This document shows positions 6,550 through 8,070 of a stretch of 8,070 nt of DNA, one piece after another (position 1 is the stretch's first letter; each line of letters begins with the position of its first letter). The stretch comes from Bacteroidota bacterium. Its GTDB lineage: Bacteria > Bacteroidota > Ignavibacteria > Tepidaquicellales > Tepidaquicellaceae. The position numbers were made by a program, and so were the translations under genes. The notes under the pieces are model-generated. The model had not been told where the DNA came from and ran no database searches. It saw only the letters and a list, made by a program, of their open reading frames with translations. The DNA is taken from contig DOWN01000328.1 in the NCBI GenBank assembly GCA_003519545.1, positions 1-8,070 of the forward strand, in the 5' to 3' direction.

Positions 6550-7968
6550 TTAGAAACAAAAACATTTTTCACCAATCTTCCAGCAAATTCCGTCTGAACA
6601 TAGTTTAGGGCAATCGTTACAATCTTGTATTTCTTTTCCGGGTGTATTGGAACCTGCCTTAAAGAAACCGGTTTCAATTATTTTAGCATTTTCTTCATCG
6701 GTTTCATATACAACCCATACATAATATGATCCGCTCTTAAGATCTACCATGTCTTTCGGATATTTCAATCCATTCCTTTCCGCAACAGCATCGAAGATAG
6801 GTTCTTTTTCTGAAAGATCTTTTGCCATTTCAATGAGATTTTTCTCTCCTGCATTCGGATTTACTTCAATCAATCGCAGATGTTTTTCTTTATTGGAAGT
6901 TACAGAAGATTCCCATTTGAAATCAGGACGTAGTGATCCTATTGGATTGAAAATTGTTGGTCCTACATTAGGTTTCTTAGTTCCTAAGTCTCCTAATATA
7001 TCACCACCAGAGTTTATAATTATTCCTTTTTTTATTTTTATTGTTACTTCACAAGGCAGACAGCTTTGAGATATTGAGGGGCAAGTTACGAGAAATTTTA
7101 TCTTATAAGTTTGAGTTCCAAATGATAAACCTAAAAAGTTATAAGTAACTCCGGTTGAATAATTTCCATTCATAACTGGAGTAGATGAAGAACCCTTATA
7201 AATTTCATACTTGATTTGAGGGGTACAATTTTGACCACAATTGTAACTCGGAGCGGTAATAAAGTATGTTCCTGAATTCAATGTTTGATTCAATGTCGTA
7301 TTACACATTATCCCGATGGGTAACAAACTACCAAGACGCTTCACTTGAATGTTGCCATTCCATCCATTACAATTGCATCCTGTCTGTATTGGTCTTAATT
7401 CAATCCTGCAGGAATCACAAATTTTATCTCCACACTTAGCATATATAGATATTGATTGATTGGAGGTTATATTTGCTATTGTCCAAGGTGAAGTTTGCGC
7501 AGGTCCACCATTTATTCTATAATAATATGAAACTGGTCCACAATTAGGGGGACATATATAATTCGGAGAAAGACTTACACTTGTTCCATTATCAATATTA
7601 TAAACCCCACCATTACACCTAGTAACAGAATCTATTGTTACACCACCCTGTTTAAATTTTATTCTATTATTTTGTGAATGCCATCTTCCTGTGCTACAAT
7701 TACAGCCTGAATCTGCGACTACTTTTATTTTTATTTTACACGGATTACATGGAGTGTTTAAACAACTTGGAGTAACTGTTAAAACATAATTTCCAACTGA
7801 TGGAAATCCACTTGTGTGAATCCATGTTAAACCACTGCCGTTTGCAACAGGAGCACCTCCTGAAGTTGTTATTGTCCAGCTATAAGTGGGACCACAGTTT
7901 GTTGAAGAAGTTGGTAAACATTTAAAAATAGGATTTGAGTTCGGATTAAATGTAAGCGTAGAGTTCAA
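6550..7968 (-). CDS. cysteine-rich repeat surface protein, 5' end missing or frameshifted
   Basis: The frame gives 472 residues from a TTG at 7966-7968, but I doubt this start. It has no signal peptide, it falls inside a repeat, and in-frame codons upstream (to the stop at 8053-8055) still fit the repeat, including its expected Cys. The protein holds 27 cysteines. Residues 1-313 are about three tandem repeats of ~110 residues. Each begins GCNC (88-91, 197-200), has an NC[GT]P site (24-27, 142-145, 247-250) and ends C-x4/6-C-x2-C followed by an alternating hydrophobic/charged strand (C69/74/77, C179/184/187, C296/303/306). They resemble PKD/Ig-like beta sandwiches. A Gly-rich linker leads to a module with FKW (350-352) and YYVW (415-418), like the FSW/YAW region of its two larger neighbours. 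The end (450-471) has six cysteines and finishes CFCF. I infer an exported, disulfide-stabilised surface or adhesion protein; the function is not recognised. Confidence 0.75.
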   Translation of the reverse strand: MNSTLTFNPNSNPIFKCLPTSSTNCGPTYSWTITTSGGAPVANGSGLTWIHTSGFPSVGNYVLTVTPSCLNTPCNPCKIKIKVVADSGCNCSTGRWHSQNNRIKFKQGGVTIDSVTRCNGGVYNIDNGTSVSLSPNYICPPNCGPVSYYYRINGGPAQTSPWTIANITSNQSISIYAKCGDKICDSCRIELRPIQTGCNCNGWNGNIQVKRLGSLLPIGIMCNTTLNQTLNSGTYFITAPSYNCGQNCTPQIKYEIYKGSSSTPVMNGNYSTGVTYNFLGLSFGTQTYKIKFLVTCPSISQSCLPCEVTIKIKKGIIINSGGDILGDLGTKKPNVGPTIFNPIGSLRPDFKWESSVTSNKEKHLRLIEVNPNAGEKNLIEMAKDLSEKEPIFDAVAERNGLKYPKDMVDLKSGSYYVWVVYETDEENAKIIETGFFKAGSNTPGKEIQDCNDCPKLCSDGICWKIGEKCFCF

Positions 7969-8070
7969 TCCAGTTACATTAATGGTGGATTGTCCACATG
8001 TAGCAGCAGGGCTTTGTAAAACACCATTTATAGAATACTGTAATAAGTGCTCTTACCCCAAAAAGTGGGA
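7030..8070 (-). repeat. three tandem ~110-residue coding repeats with an eight-cysteine pattern
   Basis: Two complete units lie at 7381-7707 and 7030-7380, and an incomplete first unit runs from 7708 to the right edge. Each complete unit encodes eight cysteines in the order C-x-C, C, C, C, then C-x4/6-C-x2-C. The units are alike in pattern but not near-identical in DNA, so they are old duplications. A Trp near the start of each unit (residues 96 and 203) is matched in the first unit only when the codons at 8034-8069 are read in a neighbouring frame. Confidence 0.65.
7969..8070 (-). pseudogene. probable 5' continuation of the cysteine-rich gene, broken by an apparent one-base shift
   Basis: In the frame of the downstream gene, codons from 7969 to about 8037 read as repeat sequence (SINGVLQS, then ATCGQ with the expected Cys at 7996-7998). 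Further up, that frame meets a TAA at 8053-8055. The neighbouring frame from 8069 reads PTFWGKSTYYSI, which supplies the missing Trp and a plausible strand, then hits TAA at 8028-8030. Adding one base near 8031-8040 would join them smoothly. This could be a real mutation or a sequence error close to the edge. The gene would then continue beyond the window, where its signal peptide should lie. Confidence 0.45.

Noticed and set aside
6749..7069. Plus-strand open frame of 106 codons
   Set aside because: It is antisense to the cysteine-rich gene, whose frame has clear protein motifs; no independent start signal or domain is visible.
1..8070. CRISPR arrays, tRNA or rRNA genes, insertion sequences
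   Set aside because: I saw no spaced direct repeats, no complete tRNA cloverleaf, no rRNA-like stretch and no transposase motif on either strand.

Overview
The window looks like a stretch of an AT-rich genome of the Bacteroidota/Ignavibacteriota type (FCB group). This is inferred from three things: secreted proteins with short hydrophobic signal peptides and Gln right after the likely cleavage site, A-rich start regions without Shine-Dalgarno sequences, and a large outer-membrane barrel ending in Phe. No marker gene fixes the taxon. Every gene I can support lies on the minus strand, so the layout is read from right to left.

Right edge to 6550: a gene for a large cysteine-rich secreted-type protein. 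The open frame covers its 3' part: about three tandem repeats of ~110 residues, each built to an eight-cysteine pattern, then an Fn3-like module and a six-cysteine tail. Its 5' end is not intact here. The coding signal passes the nominal TTG start and appears to jump frame near 8030-8045, so it is a frameshifted gene, a sequence error near the edge, or a gene cut by the window. A strong hairpin (6511-6541) follows the stop codon.

6487 to 1948: three genes separated by 19 and 36 bases and closed by a good rho-independent terminator (1869-1905). They encode a 424-aa secreted protein, a 182-aa secreted protein and an 886-aa predicted outer-membrane beta-barrel protein. They share parts. The N-terminal ~230 residues of the 424-aa and 886-aa proteins are the same module. 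The rest of the 424-aa protein is the same domain as the whole 182-aa protein. The last half of the N-terminal module also recurs near the end of the cysteine-rich protein. I infer a co-expressed cell-surface system in which a barrel and several disulfide-rich exported proteins are matched through a common adaptor domain. No described system that I recognise matches it, and its function is unknown.

1821 to the left edge: the N-terminal 607 codons of a separate gene for a MalT-like STAND ATPase with TPR-like helical repeats. It starts at TTG rather than ATG and runs off the window, so it could easily be missed by automatic gene calling. It is probably a transcription regulator whose output domain lies outside. 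Whether it controls the neighbouring operon cannot be told from this window.
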